A DNA stretch of 64,000 nucleotides from Solimonas marina (GCF_012241385.1 NZ_JAAVXB010000016.1:1-64000), one strand, 5' to 3'. Shown: positions 52,468 through 61,454, counted from the stretch's first letter. A program made the numbers and translations. Notes: generated by a model not told the origin, from the letters alone.

Positions 52468-53063
52468 GCGTCGGAAGTGTCCGTCTCGAGACCCGAGACT
52501 TCAGAGGTATGGGGAGGATGGCTGCGTAGGCGGTGGATCGTGGAGGATCGGCGGTGGCGGCGTGGATCGTCTCGGGCATCCATAGGCTGCGCTGGCGTCT
52601 GCGCGATCGTGTTGCGCTTCGGCACCACGCACGGAGTGAAAGCGATACCGTAGCGAGCGTGCACGCGCTCCACTGTGCCTGCGCGCTGTTGGCGCCAGCG
52701 TTGTCAGCGTTCTGCGACGCGGCATGCGGTTCACCGCCGATCTCCCTATTGCTAGCGGCCCGAGGTGGAGAGATCGATGCTTTGGGGTTTTCTCGTGCTC
52801 GTGCCACAAACAGCACCGGCGTGCTATCGGCCAGCGATGAGTGTGGGCGGCGTGTGAGTGCTGCCATCCTGCTGCGCTTTTTGCAGACGCTCCGCGGCTG
52901 ACATGAGCGCAGGCCCCTGTAAGCCGATGCCGATAGCGGTCGAGCACGGCACGCGGCATGATCATGGCTAGGCCGGCGGGACGGTAAGTCGAGCGGCCTC
53001 GGATAGATCTGGCCGGACTCGTCGCAGAGATGGTCAGGCCGATCGGGAAGAGGGGGAGCCCCC
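52468..53063. other. Intergenic, no gene supported
   Basis: About 600 bp between the secreted-protein operon and the broken regulator. Short frames on both strands lack ribosome sites and family sequence. A good purine tract (AAGAGGGGGAGCCCCC) near 53049 is the ribosome site of the next gene. Confidence 0.4.
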
Positions 53064-53812
53064 ATGTTCGATTCGTTGCAGGTACGTCGTCGTTACGCGG
53101 TCGGGGATCAGCTGCGCCTGTCGCCGGGGTTGCGGATGCAGGTGCGGCGATGGGCCGAGCAGGAACATGCCGTGACGCGGCGCCTGCTGGCGGCGATCAC
53201 GCGTGAGTTCCCGAGTACGCAATGCTGCGCAATACCGTCCATGGCGAGCAGCTGCGACGGCATTGCAACATGGCGATCCTGACGTGGTATCACGCGCTGC
53301 TCAGCGGGCGCAGTTTTACCGTAGTGGATCTGCGGCAAGTGGCGCGCATGGGCGCAGAAAAATACCGGATCGGTGCATCGCTCGGCGCCCTGATGCAGGC
53401 GATTCGCGTGGGCGCCGCCTTCTGTTGGAATGATCTGCTCGAACTCGGGCGGCGCGATCCGGCGCTGACCGATGAAGTCTTCTACGAAATTTCCAGCTTC
53501 TTTCTCTACCACTTCGATCTGATGAGCGAGGCAGTGATGCGCGGCTATATGGTCGAGCAATCCGCCGCGCTCGAAGAACGGACACGCGGACCGCAGCGGT
53601 TTGCTGATCAGGCGCATGTCGGTCAACGTTTGTCGCGGCGCGAGTTCGATGTGCTCCGCCTGTTGCAGCAGGGGCTGTCGAACCGCCAGATCGCCGTAGC
53701 GATTCACGTTTCAGAAGATACAGTGAAGTATCATCTGCGGAATATCTACGGCAAGCTTGGTGTGCACCGCCGCACCGAAGCGATCGCCAACGCGCATCGT
53801 GCGACGCTTTGA
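53064..53812 (+). pseudogene. LuxR-type regulator interrupted by a one-base frameshift
   Basis: The first frame starts at ATG 53064 after GGGGGAG and reads MFDSLQVRRRYAVGDQLRL through RLLAAITREFP, then leaves the sense frame near 53211. The continuing frame (MLRNTVHGEQLRRHCNMAIL onwards, open from 53222) carries a helical sensor part (YRIGASLGALMQAIRVGAAF) and a C-terminal LuxR/GerE helix-turn-helix (LSRREFDVLRLLQQGLSNRQ then HVSEDTVKYHLRNIYGKLGV). Adding one G at TTCCCG-AGTAC would join both as REFPEYAMLRN, so a single deletion explains the break. Either a real recent mutation or a sequence error; the intact protein would be about 250 residues. Confidence 0.75.
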
Positions 53813-54065
53813 GAAGCTTCCCCAGATTGTGACGCCCGAATCGGGCGGGAGGGTGTAGGAGGACTTCCAGGTGGCGGCTGCCCGAACCCGCAGCCAGCAT
53901 CGGTCCCTGGTTCTGGTTTGTCTTCGGGCAGCTTCGAGTGATGCCGATCGGGTGCCCTTCGCCGCGCGCTGATCAAGCCGCCCGAGTCCGAAGCCTCCGG
54001 TGCAGCGCTCGGGTTCGATATTTTCCGTTCACGCCGTCGGCGGCGTGATACGGTACTTCCACGCC

Positions 54066-55163
54066 TCAGCGCAGTTGAACGAAACAGAATCGCTCGATCA
54101 TCCTGAGCAAGTTCTTCTGGTTCAGGCCGTTCGTCTTCGAGAGCACGCTTTTCATCTGCTTGCGCACGGTATCAAGCGCCACACCGCGGGTTTCGGCGTG
54201 CTCTGCCAGACTGATGCCGCTGACCAATGCCCCGAGCGTATCGGTTTCGCTCGGCGTCAGTGAAAACAGGCCGGCGAATTTTTGAATCTCGTATTCGTTC
54301 GGCGGCGCCTCATTGAACAATGGCACGATCTGCACCATCAGCATCGAAAGCGCGGCGCCGAGCCCGGGAATTGGAGAAAAGCGGACGCCGTACTGATTGC
54401 CGGCCCGGTCTTCCATCAGGGCGACGCTTTCCTCGCTGCCCTGCATGGAGCCCAGCGCGGCAAGTGCCATATTGAGCACTCGATTCGCTGTGGCCTCGCG
54501 GAACACTAATCTGCCATGTCGAAGTGACACCAGCCGCGTCTGCACCAGATCCTCGGCGAAGCCATTCGTGCGCAAGACCTTGCCTTCGATCGACAGCACC
54601 ACCAGCGCACGCCCACGGCGCGACAGCAGATCTTCAAGCGCTACAAGCTGCCCTTTGGCGCGTTGCATCTCAATGCACAGACGAAGCGCTTGACGGACAT
54701 GCGGGAACGCGCGCTCGAGCAGGGCGATGCTCCCTTTCTCGAACGGTGCAAGCGATGGGGTCGAAAAGCCCAGCCAGCTGACGTGTCCATCCAGCCCGAG
54801 TTGTGCGCCGGTGACGTTGAACAGGCCCAGGGGACGAAAGCATTCCTGATAGACAACGCTGGCTTCCCGCTCTTCGTCGGACCAGAGCATGTCGCCATGC
54901 AGAATTTTCCCGACCGGCGCGTCCATGATGCGAGGGATGCGGATGTCCTGAGGGAAATAATCGTTGCAATATGCCTCGTGGAGGTCGAGGTCACGCGAAT
55001 GGACTGCAACAGCATCCGCCCCGGACGAGAGGTTATTGGCGTAAAAATGAATGTACTGGCCGCCGATCAGAGCGTTGAGCGCGTGCAGTGCACCTTCCCA
55101 TTTCTCCGGATCGACGCCGGCCTCGTATATCCGCAGCAGAATCGAGTCGAAATCGTCAATCAT
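54066..55163 (-). CDS. LuxR-family transcriptional regulator
   Basis: The 365-residue protein from ATG 55163 (GGGGAGCC ahead) has an N-terminal sensor region (LLRIYEAGVDPEKWEGALHA, FRPLGLFNVTGAQLGLDGHV, LLERAFPHVRQALRLCIEMQ), a PAS-like middle (ALVVLSIEGKVLRTNGFAED), and a C-terminal LuxR-type helix-turn-helix (FSLTPSETDTLGALVSGISL, HAETRGVALDTVRKQMKSVL). The upstream open frame (to 55478) lacks family sequence. The type resembles stand-alone LuxR regulators common near hydrocarbon or steroid genes in Nevskiales-like bacteria. The regulated target is unknown. Confidence 0.85.
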   Translation of the reverse strand: MIDDFDSILLRIYEAGVDPEKWEGALHALNALIGGQYIHFYANNLSSGADAVAVHSRDLDLHEAYCNDYFPQDIRIPRIMDAPVGKILHGDMLWSDEEREASVVYQECFRPLGLFNVTGAQLGLDGHVSWLGFSTPSLAPFEKGSIALLERAFPHVRQALRLCIEMQRAKGQLVALEDLLSRRGRALVVLSIEGKVLRTNGFAEDLVQTRLVSLRHGRLVFREATANRVLNMALAALGSMQGSEESVALMEDRAGNQYGVRFSPIPGLGAALSMLMVQIVPLFNEAPPNEYEIQKFAGLFSLTPSETDTLGALVSGISLAEHAETRGVALDTVRKQMKSVLSKTNGLNQKNLLRMIERFCFVQLR

Positions 55164-55500
55164 CGCCGGCTCCCCGCCCCTTGCTTGACCTGCAAGATAC
55201 CGGCCACGATCGGGTGAGGCGGTGACGCCCGTCAAGACGCCTTCAAGACAAGACGGGCATTGGCGAGAAGTGAGCCAATCCTGGCGCGGCAGGCGGCGGT
55301 GCCGTTTTCGTGGCTCTGCTGCTTGCGATATCTGCTGGCTTCTTTGAGGAAATCCAATGTTTCCATTGTCTTCCCGGAACCGGGTTTTGAACCTTGGGGC
55401 CGAGACGGGATGTCGGTGCGGACCTGTCGTTGTGGCTGCGCAAGGACCGGACGCCCGGTTCGGGTCGAAAGGCGGCACTTACGTCCGCCCGCCGAAAACT
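55164..55500. other. Intergenic, no gene supported
   Basis: This 337-bp stretch between the LuxR gene start and the end of the secreted-protein gene has no convincing frame. It must contain the LuxR gene promoter. The Pro/Arg-rich frames are composition shadows. Confidence 0.35.
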
Positions 55501-56013
55501 TCAGCGTTGCAGCTGATCGGTTTCGCTGCGCGCCTGCATCGTGTTACCCGGCGTTGCACACTCGCCGATTGTGTTGTCTGCGCGGAAACGGCTCGTCATC
55601 CCTGGCGTCGACCGACAGGCGATCCAGTTGACATCCGTGCCGGCCGCTTTCGCGTCGTGTAACTGCACCGGCATTTGCGTACGCGGTGCGAGCACCTGCA
55701 TGGTCGGCACCTGTGTGTCGGCGGCGCCACAGGCACGCGGTCCTGCGGCGGGGTCATCGACGCAGTACGACACGACGACGGGGTAGTCGCAGCGATTGAA
55801 CAGCGTTGCCGTTGCCTGGTCGCCATGCAGCAGGCGGTATCGCGTGTGCAGGGCGATGCAATGGTCGTCACCTGCGGAGATCATGCCACGGGTGGGCGTG
55901 CCGGCTGCATCTGTGCTGCCGTCGGCAAAGGCCAGGTTGCTGATCGCGCACAACGGCAGCAGCAACATCGCCGTCATTGCCGATTTCAGTGTCATCGATG
56001 TTGCGTATTTCAT
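55501..56013 (-). CDS. Secreted hypothetical protein (170 aa)
   Basis: The protein begins with a signal peptide (MTAMLLLPLCAISNLAFADG). The mature part contains six cysteines (DDHCIALHTRYRLLHGDQ, NRCDYPVVVSYCVDDPAAG, PRACGAADTQV, NWIACRSTPGM, GECATPGNT) and predicted beta strands, compatible with a small disulphide-stabilised periplasmic domain. The NRCDYPVVVSYC pattern is typical of many uncharacterised small secreted proteins. No family is recognised. It stands alone on the minus strand. Confidence 0.6.
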   Translation of the reverse strand: MKYATSMTLKSAMTAMLLLPLCAISNLAFADGSTDAAGTPTRGMISAGDDHCIALHTRYRLLHGDQATATLFNRCDYPVVVSYCVDDPAAGPRACGAADTQVPTMQVLAPRTQMPVQLHDAKAAGTDVNWIACRSTPGMTSRFRADNTIGECATPGNTMQARSETDQLQR

Positions 56014-56174
56014 AGCGATTCCCCTCTCGTGGTACGGGTGCGGCGCGCAAAGCGGCGACGCAGATTCCTGAATGCGATCTGCCGGTGACTCGGCATGACG
56101 CCCGATGGCGGCGCGTGCCGCATCAATCAGATGCGGCAGCTGCTACGGATAGATGCAGCAGGGGTGCGAGAGGT

Positions 56175-56465
56175 TTAGTGGCGCTCGACGGCCGGTGCGG
56201 GAGAAGCGCTCCCGAATTCAATACGACCAAGAAAGATATCGAGGAACTGCCTCGGATCAGCGTGGATTCCATCGAGATAGTCGAGGACATCCATCAGGTC
56301 CATGCGCACGACGCCACGTTCGAGTTTCGACAGCACGCTCTGACTGGTGCCCATGCGCTTGGCAAGCTCAACCTGCGTGACATCGGCTTCGTTGCGAAGC
56401 TCGATCAGCAGATCAATCAGCGTCCGGTATTCCGGTGCGTACCGCGATTTTCGTGATCTCGGCAT
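56175..56465 (-). CDS. XRE-family HTH regulator
   Basis: The 96-residue protein carries a Cro/CI helix-turn-helix at about 25-65 (LRNEADVTQVELAKRMGTSQ, SVLSKLERGVVRMDLMDVLD). The end (HADPRQFLDIFLG) resembles HipB-like or orphan-antitoxin regulators. It is divergent from the small plus-strand gene at 56572, about 107 bp apart, so it may control it. No toxin gene was recognised. Confidence 0.8.
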   Translation of the reverse strand: MPRSRKSRYAPEYRTLIDLLIELRNEADVTQVELAKRMGTSQSVLSKLERGVVRMDLMDVLDYLDGIHADPRQFLDIFLGRIEFGSASPAPAVERH

Positions 56466-56571
56466 AGCCTTGCCCGTCCAGGGCAGGCCAAGCTATAGTC
56501 CAAACGAGAATATGAAAAACAGGACTATTTGTCGGTATTAGGCAGGTGCGACCGACCAGGTTGGGGGCTAC

Positions 56572-56802
56572 ATGGACGTTAATGAACACCCATCATCGGG
56601 TGCGGTCATCAGGACGAATGCGGTCAGCCTGGCCTCGCAGGTCATGCTGTGCATCGAGACGGACGAAGGCGCGCTTCACGTCTTCACGCTCGATACCGCT
56701 CGAACGGTCTCGTTGATCGGTCAACTCGAAGCGGCCTATTGCCGGCAGTTCCTGCTTTCGATTGGTGGTCGGAACTCGTCGCGATCACCACCCAGCGACT
56801 GA
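56572..56802 (+). CDS. Hypothetical protein (76 aa)
   Basis: A short frame beginning MDVNEHPSSGAVIRTNAVSL, with a beta-rich centre (VMLCIETDEGALHVFTLDTA) and a helix (VSLIGQLEAAYCRQFLLSIG). It has plausible codon use and lies directly downstream of the divergent XRE regulator. The end overlaps nothing known. No family is recognised; it might be the regulated gene of the XRE protein. Confidence 0.4.
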   Translation: MDVNEHPSSGAVIRTNAVSLASQVMLCIETDEGALHVFTLDTARTVSLIGQLEAAYCRQFLLSIGGRNSSRSPPSD

Positions 56803-56849
56803 AGGACCTTCGAGCGGCCAACTCTCATGCCGAAGCAGGGCTCCGTGAA

Positions 56850-57248
56850 ATGGCTTGCCGTATGGGTATCGTGAATCAGGGCGACATCCTGCTTGTCCCC
56901 ATCGCTCAAATTCCTGAAGGATGCCGAGAAATTCCATCAGACGGTGGGCACATCGTGCTCGTCATCGATGAGGCTACGGGACATTCGTACTCCATAGTCC
57001 CAACCGTTGGGACTGTTGAGTCCAGGCCTCGGCTATTCGCTGGGGCTGATGGCATGCGATACTTCGAAGTCCCAAGTGCATCGACCCTCACGCACAAGGA
57101 ATACCCAACGGAGCCCGTTCCTCGTGGGTGCTACAAAATTCCCATCGTGACGCGCATTACGGAATACGATCCGAAGTACCGAGGACTTGGGCTCGTGATG
57201 AGTCCACGATTGGCGTACGGCATTAGGCATCTGACCTTTTCGAGCTGA
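56850..57248 (+). CDS. Hypothetical protein of phage-associated type (132 aa)
   Basis: The frame is open from 56649, but conserved-looking sequence begins near ATG 56850 or 56862 (MGIVNQGDILLVPIAQIPEG). The text QGDILLVPI, then GGHIVLVIDEATGHSYSI, then YPTEPVPRGCYKIPIVTRIT resembles small phage/island proteins built from beta strands with a QGDV(L)LxP start and GEATGHxH. The final part (YDPKYRGLGLVMSPRLAYGI) is not typical. Function unknown. The neighbourhood is a small cluster of unknown genes with a repeat tract and looks accessory. Confidence 0.45.
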   Translation: MACRMGIVNQGDILLVPIAQIPEGCREIPSDGGHIVLVIDEATGHSYSIVPTVGTVESRPRLFAGADGMRYFEVPSASTLTHKEYPTEPVPRGCYKIPIVTRITEYDPKYRGLGLVMSPRLAYGIRHLTFSS

Positions 57249-57500
57249 CGCCAGTCGAACGGTCCCATCTGGGGCAGTTCCTACTTCGATTGATGATTGG
57301 AACTCGTGGTAATCGCCATTCATGAATCTGACTGAGGGCCAAATCCGATGAGGGTCAGGTCTTCTGTATCTCCGATCGGAGATAAGTGATTTCGGGATGT
57401 TTATAAGGAACCCTCCAATTCACTTGGCCCCTGCTCACGTGACTGTCAGAGCATCTCTGATATCGAGACTGTCGAACGATCCACGATTCACTTGTCCAAA

Positions 57501-57560
57501 TCTGCTCTGCTCTGCTCTGCTCTGCTCTGCTCTGCTCTGCTCTGCTCTGCTCTGCTCTGC
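57501..57560 (+). repeat. (TCTGC)12 pentanucleotide tract
   Basis: Twelve exact head-to-tail copies of TCTGC span 60 bp, flanked by AAA and by TGTGTGGG. A 5-bp unit is not a multiple of three, so slippage changes any reading frame that crosses it. Frames on either strand across it are low-complexity and not otherwise gene-like. Confidence 0.95.
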
Positions 57561-57730
57561 TGTGTGGGATGTGCCATGGGGAATATTCGGACGCCTCACG
57601 AGGAGTGGGGGCAGGCACTCAAGACAGTAGGAGAACCCCCTGAGGCAAAAGCGACTGGATTGCGGCATGCTTAGGCGCAGTTACTGTCGTGTATATGCGG
57701 CCGTATTGAGGGGTGAGGTGGCCTGACGTG

Positions 57731-58105
57731 ATGAACCGCAAGGAATACACAGCTGTGCTCATTGAGCACTTCACCGGCTTCGTTCTTGACGGAGTTGTTG
57801 CTAAAGACACTGCGGTGCTTGCAAATTTAACGCACTGTCAGTGCGAAGTTGACCTTGAAAGCACTCCTCCTGTAATCAGGTTTTCGCTTTCAAATCTGTT
57901 CAATGCAGTTTGGCGCCACGGGCGCGCCGTCGGGCTTGACCTGCCCCGGGATTCCAATTGGGGTAAGGACTTCGCGCAATTTTGCCGTAGCTTGATGTAT
58001 CCATGGCCAAATGAAAGCTTTGAGCGTCGCGGTTATCGCTTGTATGTCCTACATAGGAGCAGCAGCCACGTGAAATGCAGGTACGAGCTTTCAGTTACAG
58101 GATAA
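57731..58105 (+). CDS. Hypothetical protein (124 aa)
   Basis: ATG 57731 follows a weak GAGGTGG. The protein starts MNRKEYTAVLIEHFTGFVLD and contains LTHCQCEVDLESTPPVIRFS, LFNAVWRHGRAVGLDLP and WGKDFAQFCRSLMYPW. It is soluble with mixed helix and strand. Composition is a little AT-richer than the flanking core genes. No family is recognised. It lies between the repeat tract and tRNA-Gly, and looks accessory. Confidence 0.5.
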   Translation: MNRKEYTAVLIEHFTGFVLDGVVAKDTAVLANLTHCQCEVDLESTPPVIRFSLSNLFNAVWRHGRAVGLDLPRDSNWGKDFAQFCRSLMYPWPNESFERRGYRLYVLHRSSSHVKCRYELSVTG

Positions 58106-58287
58106 TCATTCCAGCCGATATCGAATCACTGTGCATGTTTGACGCTGCCGAGTTCGAGCGTCGGGGCGGCGGCCGATGTGCGGTCGAGACACTGCCGATC
58201 ATGGCCAGCCGGATACGGCCGGCGATCATGCTTGAAATGAGATTTACCGCATCGGCGCCCGCCTGAATTACAATAGCCGTCCACAGC

Positions 58288-58361
58288 GCGGGTGTAGTTC
58301 AATGGTAGAACTTCGGCTTCCCAAGCCGATAGCGTGGGTTCGATTCCCATCACCCGCTCCA
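58288..58361 (+). tRNA. tRNA-Gly(CCC)
   Basis: A 74-nt cloverleaf: acceptor GCGGGTG/CACCCGC, D arm TAGTTCAATGGTAGAA, anticodon loop TTCCCAA between TCGGC and GCCGA stems with CCC, T arm GTGGGTTCGATTCCCAT, then T and encoded CCA. It lies 53 bp upstream of thiG. Confidence 0.95.
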
Positions 58362-58414
58362 TCTTCCTGGTTCGGCGGCGCCCGGCGCGGCCGGCCGCGA
58401 CCTTCCGGAAAGCC

Positions 58415-59206
58415 ATGTCCGCTCCTGCTTCCGATGCCCTGCTGATCGCCGGCAAGGCGTACCACTCCCGTCTGCTGGTCGGTACCGGCAAGTACAAGGA
58501 TCACGACGAGACGCGCCGCGCGATCGTCGCCAGCGGCTCGCAGATCGTCACCGTTGCGGTGCGCCGCGTGAACATTGGCCAGAACGCCGGCGAGCCGAAT
58601 CTGCTCGACGTGCTGCCGCCCGAGCAGTTCACGATCCTGCCGAACACCGCCGGCTGCTACACCGCCGAGGACGCGGTACGTACCTGTCAGCTGGCGCGCG
58701 AGCTGCTCGATGGCCACAAGCTGGTCAAGCTCGAGGTGCTGGGCGATGCGCAGACGCTGTATCCGGACGTGCCGGCGACGCTGGCAGCCGCCGAGACGCT
58801 GGTCAAGGACGGCTTCGACGTCATGGTCTACACCAGCGACGATCCGATCATCTGCAAGCGCCTCGAGGAAATGGGCTGCGTGGCGGTGATGCCGCTGGCG
58901 GCGCCGATCGGTTCCGGGCTCGGCATCCAGAACAAGTACAACCTGCTGACGATCATCGAGAACGCCGAGGTGCCGATCATCGTCGACGCTGGCGTCGGCA
59001 CCGCCAGCGACGCGGCGATCGCGATGGAGCTGGGCTGCGACGGCGTGCTGATGAACACGGCGATCGCCGAGGCCAAGAATCCGGTGCTGATGGCCGGCGC
59101 GATGAAGAAGGCGATCGAGGCCGGCCGCGAGGCGCGGCTGGCCGGGCGTATGCCGCGCCGCCGCTTCGCCAGCGCGTCGTCGCCGATCGAAGGTCTGCCG
59201 TTCTGA
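58415..59206 (+). CDS. thiG: Thiazole synthase ThiG
   Basis: The 263-residue protein builds the thiazole phosphate of thiamine from DXP, dehydroglycine and ThiS thiocarboxylate. [16 protein letters not shown] near residue 15 is the family start; the Schiff-base Lys lies in [15 protein letters not shown] near 105, preceded by [20 protein letters not shown]; the phosphate-binding end is [20 protein letters not shown] near 188 followed by [13 protein letters not shown]. Length is normal. ATG 58415 is used since the frame upstream lies in the tRNA. Unusually, thiS is not next to it but at 31609-31821 on the other strand. Confidence 0.95.
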   Translation: MSAPASDALLIAGKAYHSRLLVGTGKYKDHDETRRAIVASGSQIVTVAVRRVNIGQNAGEPNLLDVLPPEQFTILPNTAGCYTAEDAVRTCQLARELLDGHKLVKLEVLGDAQTLYPDVPATLAAAETLVKDGFDVMVYTSDDPIICKRLEEMGCVAVMPLAAPIGSGLGIQNKYNLLTIIENAEVPIIVDAGVGTASDAAIAMELGCDGVLMNTAIAEAKNPVLMAGAMKKAIEAGREARLAGRMPRRRFASASSPIEGLPF

Positions 59207-59231
59207 GCGGCACCTCGCCCGGTATTGCGCA

Positions 59232-59825
59232 ATGACGCTTTATACGCCGCGTCCGTTCGAGGGGCGTGAGCGGGCGCTGGCACTGAAGCTGGTGGCCGAT
59301 CAGCCATTCGCGACGTTGATCACCAACGTCGATGCGAGTGAGCCGCTGGTCACGCACCTGCCGTTGGAGTGGCGGGAAGACGCGCTGTGGGGGCATATGG
59401 CGCGCGCGAACCCGCACTGGCAGCGCTTTGCCGAGGGGCGCACGGTGGCGATATTTCATGGTCCGCACGCCTACGTGTCGCCGCGCTGGTATGCCGAGCC
59501 GGAACGACATGTGCCGACCTGGAACTACGCGGTCGTGCACATGGCTGTCCGTCCGGAGCTGCTCGGCGAGGCCGCGGCGCGCGAGCTGCTGATGGCGACG
59601 GTGGTGCGTTACGACCCGGAATTCACCACAGCGCCCGAGCGGCTGGACGCGTTGCTGCCGTACATCGTCGCGTTCCGAATGCCGATCGAGCGGATCGACG
59701 CCAAGTTCAAGATGAGCCAGAACCGCACGCCGGCCGATCGTGCGGGCGTCATCGCCGCCCTCGCCGTTGGCGATGGGCAGGAGCGCGCGGTGGCCGACTG
59801 GATGCAGAAGCATGACCATGACTGA
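59232..59825 (+). CDS. FMN-binding negative transcriptional regulator-like (PaiB type)
   Basis: The 197-residue protein matches the PaiB family: YTPRPFEGRERALALKLVAD near the N-terminus, VTHLPLEWREDALWGHMARA near residue 35, GRTVAIFHGPHAYVSPRWYA near 73 and VPTWNYAVVHMAVRP near 97, with the expected HAYVSPxWY and PTWNY motifs for flavin binding. The name comes from B. subtilis PaiB; a true DNA-binding role is doubtful outside Bacilli. It overlaps the following trmB gene and follows thiG by 25 bp, so it is part of the same transcript. Confidence 0.85.
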   Translation: MTLYTPRPFEGRERALALKLVADQPFATLITNVDASEPLVTHLPLEWREDALWGHMARANPHWQRFAEGRTVAIFHGPHAYVSPRWYAEPERHVPTWNYAVVHMAVRPELLGEAAARELLMATVVRYDPEFTTAPERLDALLPYIVAFRMPIERIDAKFKMSQNRTPADRAGVIAALAVGDGQERAVADWMQKHDHD

Positions 59826-60522
59826 GACCGCTGAACAGCCGGATGTGCCGTTTCGCCGTGAGATTCGCTCGTTCGTGCGCCGTGAAGGACGCATGACCGA
59901 TGCGCAGAAGCGCGCCCTCGATGATCTGTGGCCGCAGTACGGCGTCGAGATGCCGGCCGCGCCGCTCGACCTGACTGCGCTGTTCGGCCGCGATGCGCCG
60001 CGCGTATTCGAGATCGGCTTCGGCATGGGCGATTACCTGCATAGCCGCGTCGTCGCCGAGCCGCAGCGCGACTTCTTCGGCGTCGAGGTCCATCGTCCCG
60101 GTGTCGGCCGTCTGCTGCATCGGGTTGCGAGCGCCGGTGCGCGCAATCTGCGCGTCGCCTGCGACGACGCCGTTGTCCTGCTGCGTGACGGTATCCCGGA
60201 CGCTGCGCTCGACGAGATCGTCATTCAGTTTCCAGACCCCTGGCACAAGGCACGGCACAACAAGCGACGCCTGATCCAGCCGGCGTTCGCGGCGCTGGCG
60301 GTGCGCAAGCTCAAGCCGGACGGCTTGTTGTCGCTGGCGACCGACTGGGCACCGTATGCCGAGCACATGCTCGACGTGCTCAACGCCGAACCGGGTCTGC
60401 GCAACCTCAGCGAAACCGGCACTTATGTGCCGCGTCCGGCGACACGGCTGAAGACCAAATTCGAGGCGCGTGGCGAGCGGCTCGGGCACGAGGTCTTCGA
60501 CCTCGCGTTCGCGCGCCGCTGA
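59812..60522 (+). CDS. trmB: tRNA (guanine-N7-)-methyltransferase TrmB
   Basis: The 236-residue enzyme methylates G46 of tRNA. SAM-binding VFEIGFGMGDYLHS near residue 66, FFGVEVHRPGVGRLLHRV near 85, VIQFPDPWHKARHNKRRLI near 142 (the substrate-binding D-PW-K segment) and LSLATDWAPYAEHMLDVL near 180 are family hallmarks. Start ATG 59812 (or 59818) overlaps the PaiB-like stop. The thiG-trmB proximity is typical of gammaproteobacteria. Confidence 0.95.
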   Translation: MTMTETAEQPDVPFRREIRSFVRREGRMTDAQKRALDDLWPQYGVEMPAAPLDLTALFGRDAPRVFEIGFGMGDYLHSRVVAEPQRDFFGVEVHRPGVGRLLHRVASAGARNLRVACDDAVVLLRDGIPDAALDEIVIQFPDPWHKARHNKRRLIQPAFAALAVRKLKPDGLLSLATDWAPYAEHMLDVLNAEPGLRNLSETGTYVPRPATRLKTKFEARGERLGHEVFDLAFARR

Positions 60523-60578
60523 GCCAGTGACGGCGCGGACATTCCCGCGCCATCGAGAAACGGCTACTCTGGATCGTC

Positions 60579-61454
60579 ATGTCCGCAAAACATCCGATCA
60601 TCGGCATTACCGGCGCCAGCGGGGCGGGAACCAGCACCGCCGTGCGAGCGCTGATGCACCTGTTCGACGAGCTTGGCCTGCGCGGCGCGCTGGTCGAGGG
60701 CGATGCGTTCCATGCCTACGATCGGGCGCAATTGCGGCAGACGCTGGAGCGGGCGCGCATCCGTAGCGAGAGTTTCTCGCTGTTCTCGCCAGGCGCGAAC
60801 CTGCTCGAGCGCTTGGAAGGTCTGCTGCGCGAATACGGCGAACGTGGTACCGGCATGACGCGCCACTACCTGCACAGCGACGAGGAAGCGCAGGAAGCGG
60901 GCCTGGCGGCGGGGACGTTCACGCCATGGCGACGGCTGCCGGCGGACACTGATCTGCTGTTCTATGAAGGGCTGCATGGCGGCTTCGTCGGCGACGAGGT
61001 CAACATCGCCGCGCACATGGATTTGCTGATCGGCGTGACGCCGGTCATCAACCTCGAGTGGATACAGAAGCTCAAGCGCGACACCGATGAGCGCGGCTAC
61101 CACCCCGAGGAAGTCACGCACACCATCCTGCGCCGCATGCCGGACTACGTGAACTACATCGTGCCGCAGTTCTCGCGTACCGACATCAATTTCCAGCGCG
61201 TGCCGCTGGTCGATACCAGCAATCCGTTCGCGCTGCGCGAGATTCCGCTGGCCGAGGAAAGCCTGGTCGTCATCCATTTCAACGATGGCTCGCGCGTGCA
61301 GGCCGATTTCGGCATGCTGCTGCGCGAGGTGCCGGGGGCGATGCAGTCGCATGCGCAGACGCTGGTGGTGCCCGGCACCCAGGTCGAACACGCGATGGCG
61401 CTGATTTTCAAACCGGCGATCACCGCGCTGATGGATCGTCGTCGCGCGGCCTGA
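60579..61454 (+). CDS. prkB: Phosphoribulokinase PrkB-type
   Basis: The 291-residue protein has a P-loop (IIGITGASGAGTSTAVRAL near residue 6) and the PRK core: VEGDAFHAYDRAQLRQTLER, then TDLLFYEGLHGGFVGDEVN near 128, VTPVINLEWIQKLKRDTDER near 150 and YVNYIVPQFSRTDINFQRVP near 188. Length and text match the class encoded by prkB in bacteria without the Calvin cycle. No RuBisCO gene is in the window. It is 56 bp after trmB on the same strand. Confidence 0.9.
   Translation: MSAKHPIIGITGASGAGTSTAVRALMHLFDELGLRGALVEGDAFHAYDRAQLRQTLERARIRSESFSLFSPGANLLERLEGLLREYGERGTGMTRHYLHSDEEAQEAGLAAGTFTPWRRLPADTDLLFYEGLHGGFVGDEVNIAAHMDLLIGVTPVINLEWIQKLKRDTDERGYHPEEVTHTILRRMPDYVNYIVPQFSRTDINFQRVPLVDTSNPFALREIPLAEESLVVIHFNDGSRVQADFGMLLREVPGAMQSHAQTLVVPGTQVEHAMALIFKPAITALMDRRRAA

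Noticed and set aside
57397..57674. Frames running through the TCTGC tract as coding genes
   Set aside because: They consist mostly of LLCSA or SRAEQ repeats and lack ribosome sites; reported only as a repeat.
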